A DNA stretch of 64,000 nucleotides from Actinocatenispora thailandica (GTDB taxonomy: Bacteria > Actinomycetota > Actinomycetes > Mycobacteriales > Micromonosporaceae), in assembly GCF_016865425.1 (NCBI RefSeq), contig NZ_AP023355.1:4648198-4712197 (forward strand). The letters are read 5' to 3'. This document shows, in pieces, positions 44,617-54,310 of the stretch. Position 1 is the first letter of the stretch, and the number at the start of each line of letters is the position of its first letter. The notes beneath the pieces were generated by a model. It saw only the letters and a list, made by a program, of their open reading frames with translations. It was not told where the DNA came from and searched no databases. A program made the position numbers and the translations under genes.

Positions 44617-46314
44617 ATGTCGAGGTTCAAGGGCAATCCGTGGGCCGTGCTGATCGCGCTGTGCCTCGGGTTCTTCATGATCCTGCTGGACACCACGATC
44701 GTGACGATCGCGGTGCCGGCGATCAGCGACGGGCTGACCGCCTCGCTCGACGACATCCTCTGGATCCAGAGCGGGTACGTGCTGGTCTACGCGGTACTGC
44801 TGATCACCGCCGGCCGGCTCGGCGACATGTTCGGCGGCAAACGGATCTACCTGATCGGCCTGGTGGTGTTCGTGCTCGCCTCGGCCGCCTGCGGACTGGC
44901 CCGCAACCCCGACCAGCTGATCGCCGCCCGGCTGGTGCAGGGCGTGGGCGGCGCGCTGCTGAGCCCGCAGACGCTCGCCATCATCAACCGGATCTTCCCG
45001 CCGGAACGCCGCGGTGCCGCGTTCGGCGTGTGGGGTGCGGTCGCCGGGGTGGCGGCCATCGCCGGGCCGACGCTCGGCGGGCTGCTCATCACGTACGCCA
45101 GCTGGGAGTGGATCTTCTACCTGAACGTGCCGATCGGCATCGTCGGCTTCTTCCTGGCGACGTTCCTCGTCCCGAACATCGCCGAGCACCGCCAGCACCG
45201 CCTCGACGTCGTCGGTACGGCGCTGATCACGGTGGCGCTGTTCCTCGTCACGTACGGGCTGATCGAAGGGGAGAAGTACCACTGGGGCAGGGTCTGGCAC
45301 TTCGTGTCCATCCCGCTGATCATCGCGGTCGGCATCGCGCTGGTGATCGTCTTCCTGATCACCCAGTACCTCGCGGGTCGCGAGCGGCCCCGTCGCCGGC
45401 CGGGGCGGGCCGGTCCGGTCGACCCGGAGCAACCGGACACCCGCCGGAAGAACGAGCCGCTGGTGCCGTTCACCATCCTGCGGGACCGCAACTACTCGCT
45501 GATGAACTTCGTCGCGATGGCCATGTCGTTCGGGATGATGGGACTGTTCCTGCCGATCACGATCTACCTGCAGTCGGTGCTCGGGCTCTCGGCGTTCGAC
45601 GCCGGGCTGACGATCGCGCCGATGTCGCTGGTCTCGCTGGTGGTCGCGCCGTTCGCGGGCCGGCTCGCCGACCGGATCGGCGGCAAGTACATCCTGTTCG
45701 CCGGGCTGCTGCTGTTCGCCGCCGGGATGGCACTGATCCTGCAGCAGTCCACAGTAGACAGTTCCCGGTGGACGTTCCTGCCCGGGCTGCTGATCTCCGG
45801 CCTCGGGATGGGCTGCATCTTCGCGCCGATGACCACCGTGGCGATGCGCAACATCCCCGCCGCGCTGTCCGGCGCCGCCTCCGGCGTCTTCAACACCACC
45901 CGGCAGCTCGGCGCCGTGGTCGGCAGCGCCGCGGTCGGCGCGCTGCTGCAGGCGCAGCTGTCCAGCAAGCTCGCCGCGTCCGCCCAGGCGCACGCCGACA
46001 AGGTCCCGCCGCAGTTCCGCGCGCAGTTCGTCGCCGGGTTCTCGCACTCGTCCGGCGGGCTGGACGTGGGCAGCCGGCAGAGCCAGGTCAAGGCGCCGCC
46101 CGGGATGCCCCAGCAGGCCGTCGAGCAGCTCAAACAGATCGCCGCCGACACGTTCCACGTCGGCTACGTCGACGCGATGCGCCCCACCCTGATCCTGCCC
46201 ATCGGGGTCCTCGTACTGGCCGCGCTCAGCTGCCTGTTCATCAAGCGCCGCAGCCGATCGCGCGCCGCCACGGCGCCCGCCGTCGACGCCGCCACGGCCG
46301 AGCCCGCCGAATGA
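44617..46314 (+). CDS. MFS multidrug exporter, DHA2 family
   Basis: 565 residues; ATG after a GGGGGAT-type site. MILLDTTIVTIAVPAISDGL is the DHA2 D1 motif; GGRLGDMFGGKRIYL-type motif A (TAGRLGDMFGGKR). There are about 14 helices, with a basic loop around residues 250-285 and an about 80-residue extracytoplasmic stretch before the last helix (near 445-525). That long insertion is typical of actinomycete EmrB-like pumps. No regulator is adjacent. Confidence 0.92.
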   Translation: MSRFKGNPWAVLIALCLGFFMILLDTTIVTIAVPAISDGLTASLDDILWIQSGYVLVYAVLLITAGRLGDMFGGKRIYLIGLVVFVLASAACGLARNPDQLIAARLVQGVGGALLSPQTLAIINRIFPPERRGAAFGVWGAVAGVAAIAGPTLGGLLITYASWEWIFYLNVPIGIVGFFLATFLVPNIAEHRQHRLDVVGTALITVALFLVTYGLIEGEKYHWGRVWHFVSIPLIIAVGIALVIVFLITQYLAGRERPRRRPGRAGPVDPEQPDTRRKNEPLVPFTILRDRNYSLMNFVAMAMSFGMMGLFLPITIYLQSVLGLSAFDAGLTIAPMSLVSLVVAPFAGRLADRIGGKYILFAGLLLFAAGMALILQQSTVDSSRWTFLPGLLISGLGMGCIFAPMTTVAMRNIPAALSGAASGVFNTTRQLGAVVGSAAVGALLQAQLSSKLAASAQAHADKVPPQFRAQFVAGFSHSSGGLDVGSRQSQVKAPPGMPQQAVEQLKQIAADTFHVGYVDAMRPTLILPIGVLVLAALSCLFIKRRSRSRAATAPAVDAATAEPAE

Positions 46315-46372
46315 TCGCGGCGTCGGCGGCCGGTCGCCGCCCGGCCCGGAAGCTCGAGCCGTGCGCACATCA

Positions 46373-46454
46373 GAACGACCACGCCGCCGACGGCCCGTCG
46401 CCATCCGAACGACCACGCCGCCGACGGCCCGTCGACGGCCGAACGACCACGCCG
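46373..46454. repeat. 34-bp tandem repeat in a convergent gap
   Basis: GAACGACCACGCCG starts at 46373, 46407 and 46441, exactly 34 bp apart; two complete units and the head of a third. It lies between the 3' ends of the MFS gene and the DUF1444-like gene. Confidence 0.85.
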
Positions 46455-46464
46455 GCCTCGGGGA

Positions 46465-47670
46465 TCAGCCGTGCGCGCCGTCGGTCTGGTGCGCGGCGCC
46501 GGCGAGCAACGCCCGCAGCTGCTCGCCCTGCGGCCACTGCTGCACCCGGAACCGCGGCGGCGCCAGCCCCGGCACCCGCAACGGCGCCACCGCCCGGACC
46601 AGCTCGTCCCAGCCGACCAGCCAGGACTGCCGCCGGTCCGCGCTGACCAGCGCGACCTGATCGGTCTCCGGCAGCAGGGTGGCGACGTCCTGCCGCCAGG
46701 TACTCACCGACGGCGCGGCCCCGTCGACCGGCTCGGCCAACAGGTAACTCGCGACCGACACCTGCCGCGCCACCGGCCAGTGCGCGCGCAGCAGATCCGC
46801 CTGCACGTCGTACGCCTCGGCGGCGAGCCACCGGTCGGCCCGCATCGCGGCAAGGTGCGCCGGGTGCCCGGGCGGCGGCTGGTACGGCACCACGCGGCCG
46901 GCGTCGTCCACCGTGTACCCGGCCGGCGACACCGGCCGGGTGGCACCCCGGAACTCGGCCGCGACCAGGTCGAACACGTCCGCGAGCTGCGGGCCGTCGG
47001 CCACTATCAGCAGGCAGTCCCGGTCCGGCGCGAACGCCACCGGCCGGGCGCCCAGCCGCGCCTCGAAACTCGCCAGCCAGCCATCCAGCAGCAACCGGGA
47101 CACCCAGTACGAGCTGCCGTCGTCGACGAACCGCAGCAGCGCCGGGGCGCCGGACGGCTGGCCCGCCGCCCGATCCCCCGGCACCGCGGCGAGATTTGCC
47201 GCCGCGGTCGCGAACACCTCGCCCGCGGACACCCCCCAGGAGGCCACCAGATCGGTGCTGACGTAGCCGATGGTGGTGGGCAGGTCGACCACCACGACCT
47301 CGTCCAGCAGCGGCAGCGCGGGACGGCGCAGCAGTTCGGCCTCCGGCCGCCGCGGTGCGCCGGGCACCCAGCGACCGCGGGCCGTGCCGTACAGCAGGGG
47401 GCGCAGCAGCGGTGCCGCCTCCGCCCAGCGGGTCGGCACCGAGACCGGCTCGGTCATCCGTGCCACGTAGCGTGCCAGCATCGCGTCCCGCCGGTCACCG
47501 GCCAGGCCGGCGCACTCCGCGTAGAGCGTGCCGAGGAACGCCCAGCTCACCACCCCGCCGGCGCTGCGCCGGTAGCCGATCGCGAACCGCTCCGCGGAGT
47601 ACCAGCTGTCGGTCACGCCGCGGCTGGCGCGGAATCTGTCGAGCAGCTCGGCACCGAACCGATCCTGCAT
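46465..47670 (-). CDS. DUF1444-like protein of unknown function
   Basis: 401 residues from ATG 47668-47670; a longer start at 47703 is possible. Soluble, no signal peptide. LPLLDEVVVVDLPTTIGYVSTDLVASWGVSAGEVFATAAANLAAV recalls the DUF1444/YtpQ pattern. The remainder (FAPDRDCLLIVADGPQLADVFDLVAAEF) is compatible with that fold. I do not recognise a function. Confidence 0.65.
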   Translation of the reverse strand: MQDRFGAELLDRFRASRGVTDSWYSAERFAIGYRRSAGGVVSWAFLGTLYAECAGLAGDRRDAMLARYVARMTEPVSVPTRWAEAAPLLRPLLYGTARGRWVPGAPRRPEAELLRRPALPLLDEVVVVDLPTTIGYVSTDLVASWGVSAGEVFATAAANLAAVPGDRAAGQPSGAPALLRFVDDGSSYWVSRLLLDGWLASFEARLGARPVAFAPDRDCLLIVADGPQLADVFDLVAAEFRGATRPVSPAGYTVDDAGRVVPYQPPPGHPAHLAAMRADRWLAAEAYDVQADLLRAHWPVARQVSVASYLLAEPVDGAAPSVSTWRQDVATLLPETDQVALVSADRRQSWLVGWDELVRAVAPLRVPGLAPPRFRVQQWPQGEQLRALLAGAAHQTDGAHG

Positions 47671-47929
47671 CGATCCGCCCCGCCGCGCCAGGCCGCCGCC
47701 CATCTACCGCCTCCCGTGCGTTGTCGCGGGGCCGTCGCCGCGCCCCCGCGTACGGACCGTCGATCCGTACAGACCTTCGCACCGTACCCGGCGGTCGCCA
47801 CCGCCGTCCTCCACCACCCGGCCGACCCCGCGACCCACCGGCCCGCGTCGCGCCCGCCACCAGCCGGTACACCGCCGGCCCGAAAGCCGGGGCGCCGGCG
47901 GTCCCGCGGCCGGGGCGCCGGAGGGCCGC

Positions 47930-49366
47930 TCAGCCGTCCTCGTCGATCCACTCGCCGTCGACCTCGACGTGCTGCCGGCGAGCCTTGCGTGCCGCCAGCC
48001 GCTCGTCGGCCCCGACCCGTCCGTCGTCGTCCAACCGGTAGTCGGTACCCAGCCGGCCCGGAACGAAGTCCTTGTCGGAGAACAGCGTCGGCTCCCAGTC
48101 GAACTCGGTCGCGCCGATCCGGACCGGCGCGCCGGGCTGCGCGCCCGCCTTGGCCAGCGCGTCCTCCACGCCCAGCCGGGCCAGCCGGTCGGCCAGGTAG
48201 CCGATCGCCTCGTTGTTGGAGAAGTCGGTCTGCCGCACCCAGCGTTCCGGCCGCGGCCCGGTCACCACGAACACCCCGTCGGCATCGACGGCGACGTCGA
48301 AGTGGCTCTCGTCCACCGCGGCGGGCCGCAGCACGATCCGGGTCGGCTCGGTCGGCGGATGCTCCTGCCGGTACTGCCGGACCGCGTCGGCCAGCGCGAA
48401 CGTGAACGGTCGCAGCCCCTCCCGGGTCGCCGCGGACACCTCGAAGATCGGCCACCCGCGCCCGGCCAGGTCGGCCGCCACGATCTCGGCCAGCTCCCGC
48501 CCGTGCGGCACGTCCAGCTTGTTCAGCGCCACGATGCGCGGCCGGTCGGCCAACCCGCCGTACGCCGCCAGCTCCGCCTCGATCGCGTCGATGTCGCTGG
48601 CCGGATCCCGGCCCGGTTCCTCGGTCGCCAGGTCCACCACGTGCACCAGCACCGCGCACCGCTCGATGTGGCGCAGGAAGTCCAGGCCGAGACCCTTGCC
48701 GGTGGCGGCGCCCGGGATCAGCCCCGGGACGTCGGCGATGGTGAACGTGACGTCACCGGCGCGCACCACCCCGAGGTTGGGCTGCAGCGTGGTGAACGGG
48801 TAGTCCGCGATCTTCGGCCGGGCCGCGGACAGCACCGAGATCAGCGACGACTTGCCCGCACTGGGGAACCCGACCAGGCCGACGTCGGCGACGCTCTTGA
48901 GCTCCACGACCACGTCGGACGACTCACCCGGCTCACCCAGCTCGGCGAACCCGGGCGCCTTGCGCCGGGAGTTCGCCAGCGCCGCGTTGCCCCGCCCGCC
49001 GCGCCCGCCGTGCGCGATGACGATGCTGGTACCGGTACCCACCAGGTCGGCGATCACCTCGCCGTCGGCGGTCTGCACCACGGTGCCGTCCGGCACCCGT
49101 ACCCGCAGGTCCTCGCCGTGCGCGCCGTCCCGGTTCGAGCCCTGGCCGGGCTTGCCGTTCGCGGCCTTCAGGTGCGGTCGGTAGTGGAAGTCCAGCAGGG
49201 TGTGTACGCCGGCGTCGACCTCCAGGATGACGTCGCCGCCGCGGCCACCGTTACCTCCGTCCGGCCCACCGAGCGGCTTGAACTTCTCCCGGTGGATCGA
49301 CATGCAGCCGTGGCCACCGTTACCGGCCTGTACGTGCAGTACGGCCCGATCCACGAACGTGGTCAC
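47930..49366 (-). CDS. obg: Obg/CgtA GTPase
   Basis: 478 residues. The glycine-rich Obg fold (residues 1-158; [19 protein letters not shown]) is followed by the G domain with GFPSAGKSS (G1), TTLQPNLG (G2 region), DVPGL (G3) and NKLD (G4). The C-terminal OCT domain follows ([11 protein letters not shown] end). It acts in 50S ribosome assembly and stress signalling. It is the last gene of rplU-rpmA-obg, although a strong terminator separates it from rpmA. Confidence 0.97.
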   Translation of the reverse strand: MTTFVDRAVLHVQAGNGGHGCMSIHREKFKPLGGPDGGNGGRGGDVILEVDAGVHTLLDFHYRPHLKAANGKPGQGSNRDGAHGEDLRVRVPDGTVVQTADGEVIADLVGTGTSIVIAHGGRGGRGNAALANSRRKAPGFAELGEPGESSDVVVELKSVADVGLVGFPSAGKSSLISVLSAARPKIADYPFTTLQPNLGVVRAGDVTFTIADVPGLIPGAATGKGLGLDFLRHIERCAVLVHVVDLATEEPGRDPASDIDAIEAELAAYGGLADRPRIVALNKLDVPHGRELAEIVAADLAGRGWPIFEVSAATREGLRPFTFALADAVRQYRQEHPPTEPTRIVLRPAAVDESHFDVAVDADGVFVVTGPRPERWVRQTDFSNNEAIGYLADRLARLGVEDALAKAGAQPGAPVRIGATEFDWEPTLFSDKDFVPGRLGTDYRLDDDGRVGADERLAARKARRQHVEVDGEWIDEDG

Positions 49367-49430
49367 CGCCGACCTCCCTCACCCCGCCCCATCCGACCAC
49401 CCACCGGGCGTCGGGTGCGGATACACAAAA

Positions 49431-49457
49431 CGGGCGGGCCGGTGTCCGGCCCGCCCG
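49431..49457 (-). terminator. Strong intrinsic terminator after rpmA
   Basis: CGGGCGGGCCGG (49431-49442) pairs perfectly with CCGGCCCGCCCG (49446-49457), 3-nt loop, followed on the minus strand by TTTTGTGTAT. The best classical terminator in the window; it should limit rplU-rpmA readthrough into obg. Confidence 0.88.
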
Positions 49458-49476
49458 CGAACGTCTCGAATCGGTG

Positions 49477-49734
49477 CTACTGCTGCACCGGAACGATGCT
49501 GATCACCCGACGGCCGCGCTTGCGGCCGAACTCCACGGCGCCGGCGCTGAGCGCGAACAGCGTGTCGTCCTTGCCCCGGCCGACCAGGTCGCCCGGGTGG
49601 AACTTGGTGCCGCGCTGGCGAAGGATGATCTCGCCGGCGTTCACCAGCTGACCACCGAAGCGCTTCACACCGAGCCGCTGAGCGTTGGAGTCGCGGCCGT
49701 TGCGCGAACTCGACGCACCCTTCTTGTGTGCCAT
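49477..49734 (-). CDS. rpmA: 50S ribosomal protein L27
   Basis: 85 residues: [22 protein letters not shown], the L27 signature, with [15 protein letters not shown]. Starts directly with MAHKKG as expected, so no N-terminal processing peptide is needed. It follows rplU by 9 bp. Confidence 0.98.
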   Translation of the reverse strand: MAHKKGASSSRNGRDSNAQRLGVKRFGGQLVNAGEIILRQRGTKFHPGDLVGRGKDDTLFALSAGAVEFGRKRGRRVISIVPVQQ

Positions 49735-49743
49735 CTCGGCGCC

Positions 49744-50070
49744 CTACTTCCCGCTCTCGATGCCGGTCACCTTCACCTGGGTCAGCGGCTGGCGGTGACC
49801 CTGGCGCTTGTGGTAGCCGGTCTTGTTCTTGAACTTGTGAATCTTGATCTTGGGGCCCTTGGTGTGGGCGACCAGCTCGCCGGTGACCTCGACCTCGGCC
49901 AGCGTGGCCGGGTCGGTGGTGACCGTGGTGGCCTCACCCTCGCCGTCGACGAGCAACACCGTGGGCAGCGTCACCGTGTCGCCGGGCTCACCCTGGAGCT
50001 TCTCGACCTCGATCACGTCGCCCTCGGCGACCTTGTACTGCTTGCCGCCGGTCTTGACGATCGCGTACAT
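49744..50070 (-). CDS. rplU: 50S ribosomal protein L21
   Basis: 108 residues: [25 protein letters not shown] and the C-terminal [24 protein letters not shown], both diagnostic. AGGAG precedes the ATG. First gene of rplU-rpmA. Confidence 0.98.
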   Translation of the reverse strand: MYAIVKTGGKQYKVAEGDVIEVEKLQGEPGDTVTLPTVLLVDGEGEATTVTTDPATLAEVEVTGELVAHTKGPKIKIHKFKNKTGYHKRQGHRQPLTQVKVTGIESGK

Positions 50071-50374
50071 CGGACGCAGGTCTCCTTCAGTGGTTCAGTG
50101 TCACGGTGTCACCGCAGTTCGGTGCTCCTGCGGTGTGGTGGTACCGGGCTGCCGCGCTCGCAGGCGAGGCGCCGCTGCGCCCACCGCCTGCGAATCCAGC
50201 GTCCTCGATGCGGGCTCGGGGCAGGCAAGGCCCTGGCGCACGAGGCACCTCCGGTAAGGGTACGGCATGGGGTGCCCGCCGCCCACACCGGCCACCCCGC
50301 CCGGAACGTACCGTCCGGGGTCGGTGCCGGTGTGCCGGCGGGGCCGGAACCTCGGCACCGGCCCCGCCGAGCAC
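50071..50374. other. rplU leader and rne downstream region
   Basis: 304 bp. The rne terminator occupies the distal part (50336-50369); the rest (about 265 bp) is the promoter/leader of rplU. A long leader for a ribosomal protein gene can hold an autoregulatory RNA, but I could not define a conserved fold by eye. Confidence 0.45.
50336..50369 (-). terminator. Terminator hairpin after rne
   Basis: CGGCGGGGCCGG (50336-50347) pairs perfectly with CCGGCCCCGCCG (50358-50369), 10-nt loop, 5 bp beyond the rne stop. Confidence 0.75.
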
Positions 50375-53278
50375 TCAGCTGTCCGCGGTGACCGGCTCCG
50401 CCTCGGCCGCCTTGCGCCGCCGGGTACCGGCCCGCTTGCGCCGGGCCGGGGCCTCGGTGGGCTCGGCATCGACCGTGGCCGGCCCGTCGGCCGCCTCGGC
50501 CGGCGCGGAAGTCGAACCGCCGTCGGCCGCCGCGACCGGCCGCTCCGGCACCTCGGCCGCGTCGGCCACCGCCGCCACGGGCTCCTCGGCCACCTCGTCG
50601 AGCGCCTTCCCGGCCTTCTCGGCAGCCTTGTCCGCCTTGTCCTTGCGACGGCGTTTGCCCTCGCCGGAGCGCTTGCCCTCGTCACCGGACTGCTTCGACG
50701 CCTCCGCGCCGCGGCCGCCGGCATGCTTGGTCGGCTCCAGGTGGACGATCACGCCGCGACCCTTGCAGTGCTCGCAGGTCTCGCTGAACGCGTCGATCAG
50801 CGGCTGGCCGACCCGCTTGCGGGTCATCTGCACCAGGCCGAGCGAGGTGATCTCGGTGACCTGGTGCTTGGTCCGGTCCCGGCCCAGGCACTCGGTCAGC
50901 CGGCGCAGCACCAGCTCCCGGTTGCTCTCCAGCACCATGTCGATGAAGTCGATCACGATGATGCCGCCGACGTCCCGCAACCGCAGCTGGCGGACGATCT
51001 CCTCGGCCGCCTCCAGGTTGTTGCGGGTGACCGTCTCCTCCAGGTTGCCGCCGGAGCCGATGAACTTGCCGGTGTTGACGTCGATCACGGTCATCGCCTC
51101 GGTGCGGTCGATGACCAGCGACCCGCCGCTCGGCAGGTACACCTTGCGGTCCAGTGCCTTCAGCAGCTGCTCGTCGATGCGCAGCTCGGTGAACACGTCC
51201 TTGGTACCGGTGTGCTGGCTCAGCCGCTCGACCAGGTCGGGCGAGACGTGCTCGACGTACTCGTGCACCAGCTGCCAGGCGTCCGAACCGGCGACGACCA
51301 GTTCCTTGAAATCCTCGTTGAACAGGTCCCGGACGACCCGGATCACCAGGTCGGGCTCCTCGTACAGCAGGGACGGCGCGGACGCGGACGCCGACTTCTT
51401 CTGGATCGTCTCCCACAGCGCCTGCAGCCGGGTCACGTCGCGGGACAGCTCGTCCTCGCTGGCCCCCTCGGCGGCGGTCCGGACGATCACGCCGGCGTGC
51501 TCGGGGACCAGCCGCTTGAGGGCGTCCCGCAGTCGCTTGCGCTCGGTGTCCGGCAGCTTGCGGCTGATCCCGGAGGCGTGCCCACCCGGGACGTACACCA
51601 GGTGCCGGCCGGACAGGGTGACGTGGCTGGTCAACCGAGCGCCCTTGTGCCCGATCGGGTCCTTGGTGACCTGCACCAGCACGCTGTCGCCCGGCTTGAG
51701 CGCCCGCTCGATGGCGCGGGTGCGGCCCTCCAGCCCGGCCGAGTCCCAGTTCACCTCGCCGGCGTAGAGCACCGCGTTGCGGCCCCGGCCGATGTCGATG
51801 AACGCCGCCTCCATGCTGGGCAGGACGTTCTGCACCTTGCCGAGGTAGACGTTGCCGATCATCGTGTTGCTGGTCGACTGCGACACGTAGTGCTCGACCA
51901 GCACGTTGTCTTCCAGCACCGCGATCTGGGTGCGGTCGCCGATCTCGCGGACCACCATGCTGCGGTCGACCGCCTCCCGGCGGGCCAGGAACTCCGACTC
52001 GGACAGGATCGGCGGGCGGGTGCGGCGCTGCTCACGGCCGTCCCGCCGGCGCTGCCGCTTGGCCTCCAGCCGGGTCGACCCCGACACGCCCTGTACCTCG
52101 TCCACCGCCTTGCGCGGTTCGCGCACCTTGACCACGGTGTTCGGCGGATCGTCCGGCGACGGCTCGGTGTCACCGGCCGCACCCCGGCGCCGGCGGCGCC
52201 GGCGGCGGCGGCCACCCTCGGACGACTCCTCGTCGGCACCCGCCTCGGCCGGCCCACCCGCGTCGGCGGTCGCGCCGGACTCGGCCTCGGCGGACTCGGC
52301 CTCCTCGGCCGCGCCCTTGCCGCGGCCACGGCCGCGCCGGCCACGGCGCCGGCGGTGTCGCCCGTCGGCGTCGTCCTGGGCGTCGTCGTCCTCCTCCGCC
52401 ACCGGCTCGCTCGGAACCGGCTCGGCCGGTTCGGGTGCCGCCTTCTTGCGGCCACGAGACCGCTCGGGTGCCGGCTCGGCGGTCTCCGCCGCCGACTCCG
52501 GCGCCCCCGCCGGCTCGGCCACCGGCGCGCTCGCCGGCGCGGTCACCGGAGCTGTCGCCTCCGGCGCCACGAACAGCACCGGCGGCGCCGCGCTGCGCCG
52601 GCGCCGGCGCGAGGTGCCCTGCTCGGGCTCCGCGGGCGGCTCGGCCGCGGTCTCGGCCGGCGCAGGCTTGCCGGCCGGCGGCGTCGCGGTCGACTTGCCG
52701 GCACGCCCGGCCGGCGGCGTCGCGGCCGGTCCGGCGGTACCGGTCGGCTCCTCGGCCGCCGCACCGCTCTCGCCGCCGGCGGTCGCCCGGCGGCGGCTGG
52801 CCCGCTTGCGCGGCGCCGGCGCCTCGTCGGCGGCGCCGTCCGTGGCGGGCGCCGCGGTCTCGGCGGCCGGCGCTGCCGCCTTCTTCCGGGTCCGGGTCCG
52901 GCGTGGCGCCTCCTCGCCGCTGCCGTCGCCGCCGGCGGCGGTGTCCGCGCTGGTCACGGCGGCCTCCGGGGCAGCATCGGCGGGTGCCGGGCGGGTGGCC
53001 CGGCGGCCCCGCGACTTCGTGGCGGCGGTCGCTGCCGGGGTGTCGTCCGATCCGGCGGCGCCGCCGTTCGTGCTGGGTGCCGGGTGGGCGGCCGGCTCGC
53101 TGGCCGGCCCGCCGACCGTCGCCGGCTCCAGCGGCTTGGGTGGCCCCGCGGAGCGGGTGGCCCGCCGGCGGGTCCGGCTCGCGGCCGGCGCGGCGGGGCT
53201 GTCTGCGGTCGGCCGGTCGGCGCCGGACGCGGCTGCCTGCGCTGCGTCCTTGCTGCCTGTCGGCTCGTTGTCGAGCAT
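50375..53278 (-). CDS. rne: Ribonuclease E/G family endoribonuclease
   Basis: 967 residues from ATG 53276-53278 (GGAG upstream). Residues 1-430 are disordered, rich in Ala/Pro/Glu with many Arg/Lys clusters (RRRRRRRRRG). The catalytic core follows: S1 domain (GNVYLGKVQNVLPSMEAAFIDIG), DNase I-like domain with MTVIDVNTGKF and GGIIVIDFIDM acidic sites, then the CEHCKGRG zinc-link. A second basic disordered tail of about 150 residues ends the protein. Such tails on both sides are typical of actinobacterial RNase E, which matures rRNA and starts mRNA decay. Confidence 0.96.
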   Translation of the reverse strand: MLDNEPTGSKDAAQAAASGADRPTADSPAAPAASRTRRRATRSAGPPKPLEPATVGGPASEPAAHPAPSTNGGAAGSDDTPAATAATKSRGRRATRPAPADAAPEAAVTSADTAAGGDGSGEEAPRRTRTRKKAAAPAAETAAPATDGAADEAPAPRKRASRRRATAGGESGAAAEEPTGTAGPAATPPAGRAGKSTATPPAGKPAPAETAAEPPAEPEQGTSRRRRRSAAPPVLFVAPEATAPVTAPASAPVAEPAGAPESAAETAEPAPERSRGRKKAAPEPAEPVPSEPVAEEDDDAQDDADGRHRRRRGRRGRGRGKGAAEEAESAEAESGATADAGGPAEAGADEESSEGGRRRRRRRRRGAAGDTEPSPDDPPNTVVKVREPRKAVDEVQGVSGSTRLEAKRQRRRDGREQRRTRPPILSESEFLARREAVDRSMVVREIGDRTQIAVLEDNVLVEHYVSQSTSNTMIGNVYLGKVQNVLPSMEAAFIDIGRGRNAVLYAGEVNWDSAGLEGRTRAIERALKPGDSVLVQVTKDPIGHKGARLTSHVTLSGRHLVYVPGGHASGISRKLPDTERKRLRDALKRLVPEHAGVIVRTAAEGASEDELSRDVTRLQALWETIQKKSASASAPSLLYEEPDLVIRVVRDLFNEDFKELVVAGSDAWQLVHEYVEHVSPDLVERLSQHTGTKDVFTELRIDEQLLKALDRKVYLPSGGSLVIDRTEAMTVIDVNTGKFIGSGGNLEETVTRNNLEAAEEIVRQLRLRDVGGIIVIDFIDMVLESNRELVLRRLTECLGRDRTKHQVTEITSLGLVQMTRKRVGQPLIDAFSETCEHCKGRGVIVHLEPTKHAGGRGAEASKQSGDEGKRSGEGKRRRKDKADKAAEKAGKALDEVAEEPVAAVADAAEVPERPVAAADGGSTSAPAEAADGPATVDAEPTEAPARRKRAGTRRRKAAEAEPVTADS

Positions 53279-53381
53279 CCGGGCGTTCTCCAGTTCTACC
53301 GCCCCCGGGCGCGAGAGCGCAGCCACGCGGGGGTGGTCCACAAGTCGAGCAGCTCTGCCGAGCCACCCGAAGTCTGCCTAC

Positions 53382-53399
53382 CCGGGCCGTGCGGCCCGG
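53382..53399 (-). terminator. Terminator hairpin after the DUF2344 gene
   Basis: CCGGGCC (53382-53388) and GGCCCGG (53393-53399), with an extra G-C pair inside possible, lie 3 bp beyond the stop at 53403, upstream of rne. Confidence 0.6.
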
Positions 53400-53402
53400 C
53401 CG

Positions 53403-54188
53403 TCAGGTCGACGGGGTTCCGCTGACTGCCCTGTCACGGTCGGCCACGAGCGGATCGATGATCTCGCCCGGCCCGGTGAGCGTGCCCTGCGCCAACCTGG
53501 TCACCTTCGGTGGGACCGGCGGCGCCAGCTCGGCCACCACGCGCAGGCCGGCCAGGACGTCATCGGGCCGTACGGACGGGGTTACGTGCCGTACGACTAG
53601 ATCGAGTATGGCACACGGACCATCCACTCCCCCGGCGGCCGGCGCCGGCGTGGTGTTGCCCACCTCACCGCCGGGCTCCCCCACCGCGGGGACACGCTGC
53701 GTGACCGCAAGTCGTACCACCGGCGACCGGGCGTCCATCGTGCGGCGACCGGACTTGGTCGTCCGCTCGACCGGCACCTCGTCCGCGGCGAGGAACGCGG
53801 CCACCGCCGCCTCGGCGGTCGAATCGGGCACCCCGGGCAGCCGGAGCACCCAGTGCGAGCCGCTGAGCCGATCGGCGAAGTCGGACGTCCGCGCCTCGAC
53901 CGCCTCCAGGATGTCCAGACCGGGTGGCAGCGCCGCGTCGAGCGAGCCGCGCAGCCACTCCGGGTCCACCGGTGCCTGCAGGCCGACCTCGAAGTACTCG
54001 GCCTCGCTCGCGACACCGGTCGGCGCGGCGGACGCGTAGGAGATCTTCGGGTGCGGGCTGAACCCGGACGAGTAGGCGATCGGTACCGCCGCGCGGCGCA
54101 TCGCACGCTCCAGCGCGCGGGCGAAGTCGCGGTGCGAGGTGAACGCGAGGCGGCCCCGCTTGGCGTACCGGATGCGGATCTTCTGCAC
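53403..54188 (-). CDS. TIGR03936 family radical-SAM-associated protein (DUF2344)
   Basis: 261 residues: IRIRYAKRGRLAFTSHRDFARALERAMRRAAVPIAYSSGFSPHPKISYASAAPTGVASEAEYFEV is the family signature. It is a companion of the TIGR03960 radical-SAM protein encoded 122 bp upstream on the same strand; in some bacteria the two are fused. The pair probably modifies an RNA or ribosome-associated target, but the reaction is unknown. Confidence 0.92.
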   Translation of the reverse strand: MQKIRIRYAKRGRLAFTSHRDFARALERAMRRAAVPIAYSSGFSPHPKISYASAAPTGVASEAEYFEVGLQAPVDPEWLRGSLDAALPPGLDILEAVEARTSDFADRLSGSHWVLRLPGVPDSTAEAAVAAFLAADEVPVERTTKSGRRTMDARSPVVRLAVTQRVPAVGEPGGEVGNTTPAPAAGGVDGPCAILDLVVRHVTPSVRPDDVLAGLRVVAELAPPVPPKVTRLAQGTLTGPGEIIDPLVADRDRAVSGTPST

Positions 54189-54310
54189 CGTCGGCGCCTG
54201 CTGGGTGTCCGGCCTGGGTCGTTGCCTGCTGATCGTCGTGCTCCTCGTGGACTGTGCTGGATCCTGCCGTGGCGGCCCCGAACGGGGCGAACGCCCTGCG
54301 CTGCGGACCG

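Noticed and set aside
43539-46646. 1035-residue plus-strand frame over the exporter and MFS region
   Set aside because: Out-of-frame shadow of the MFS gene and antisense of the permeases, with no domain.
50071-50335. rplU leader RNA (L21-type autoregulation)
   Set aside because: Length is suggestive, but no conserved helix or known motif could be recognised by eye.
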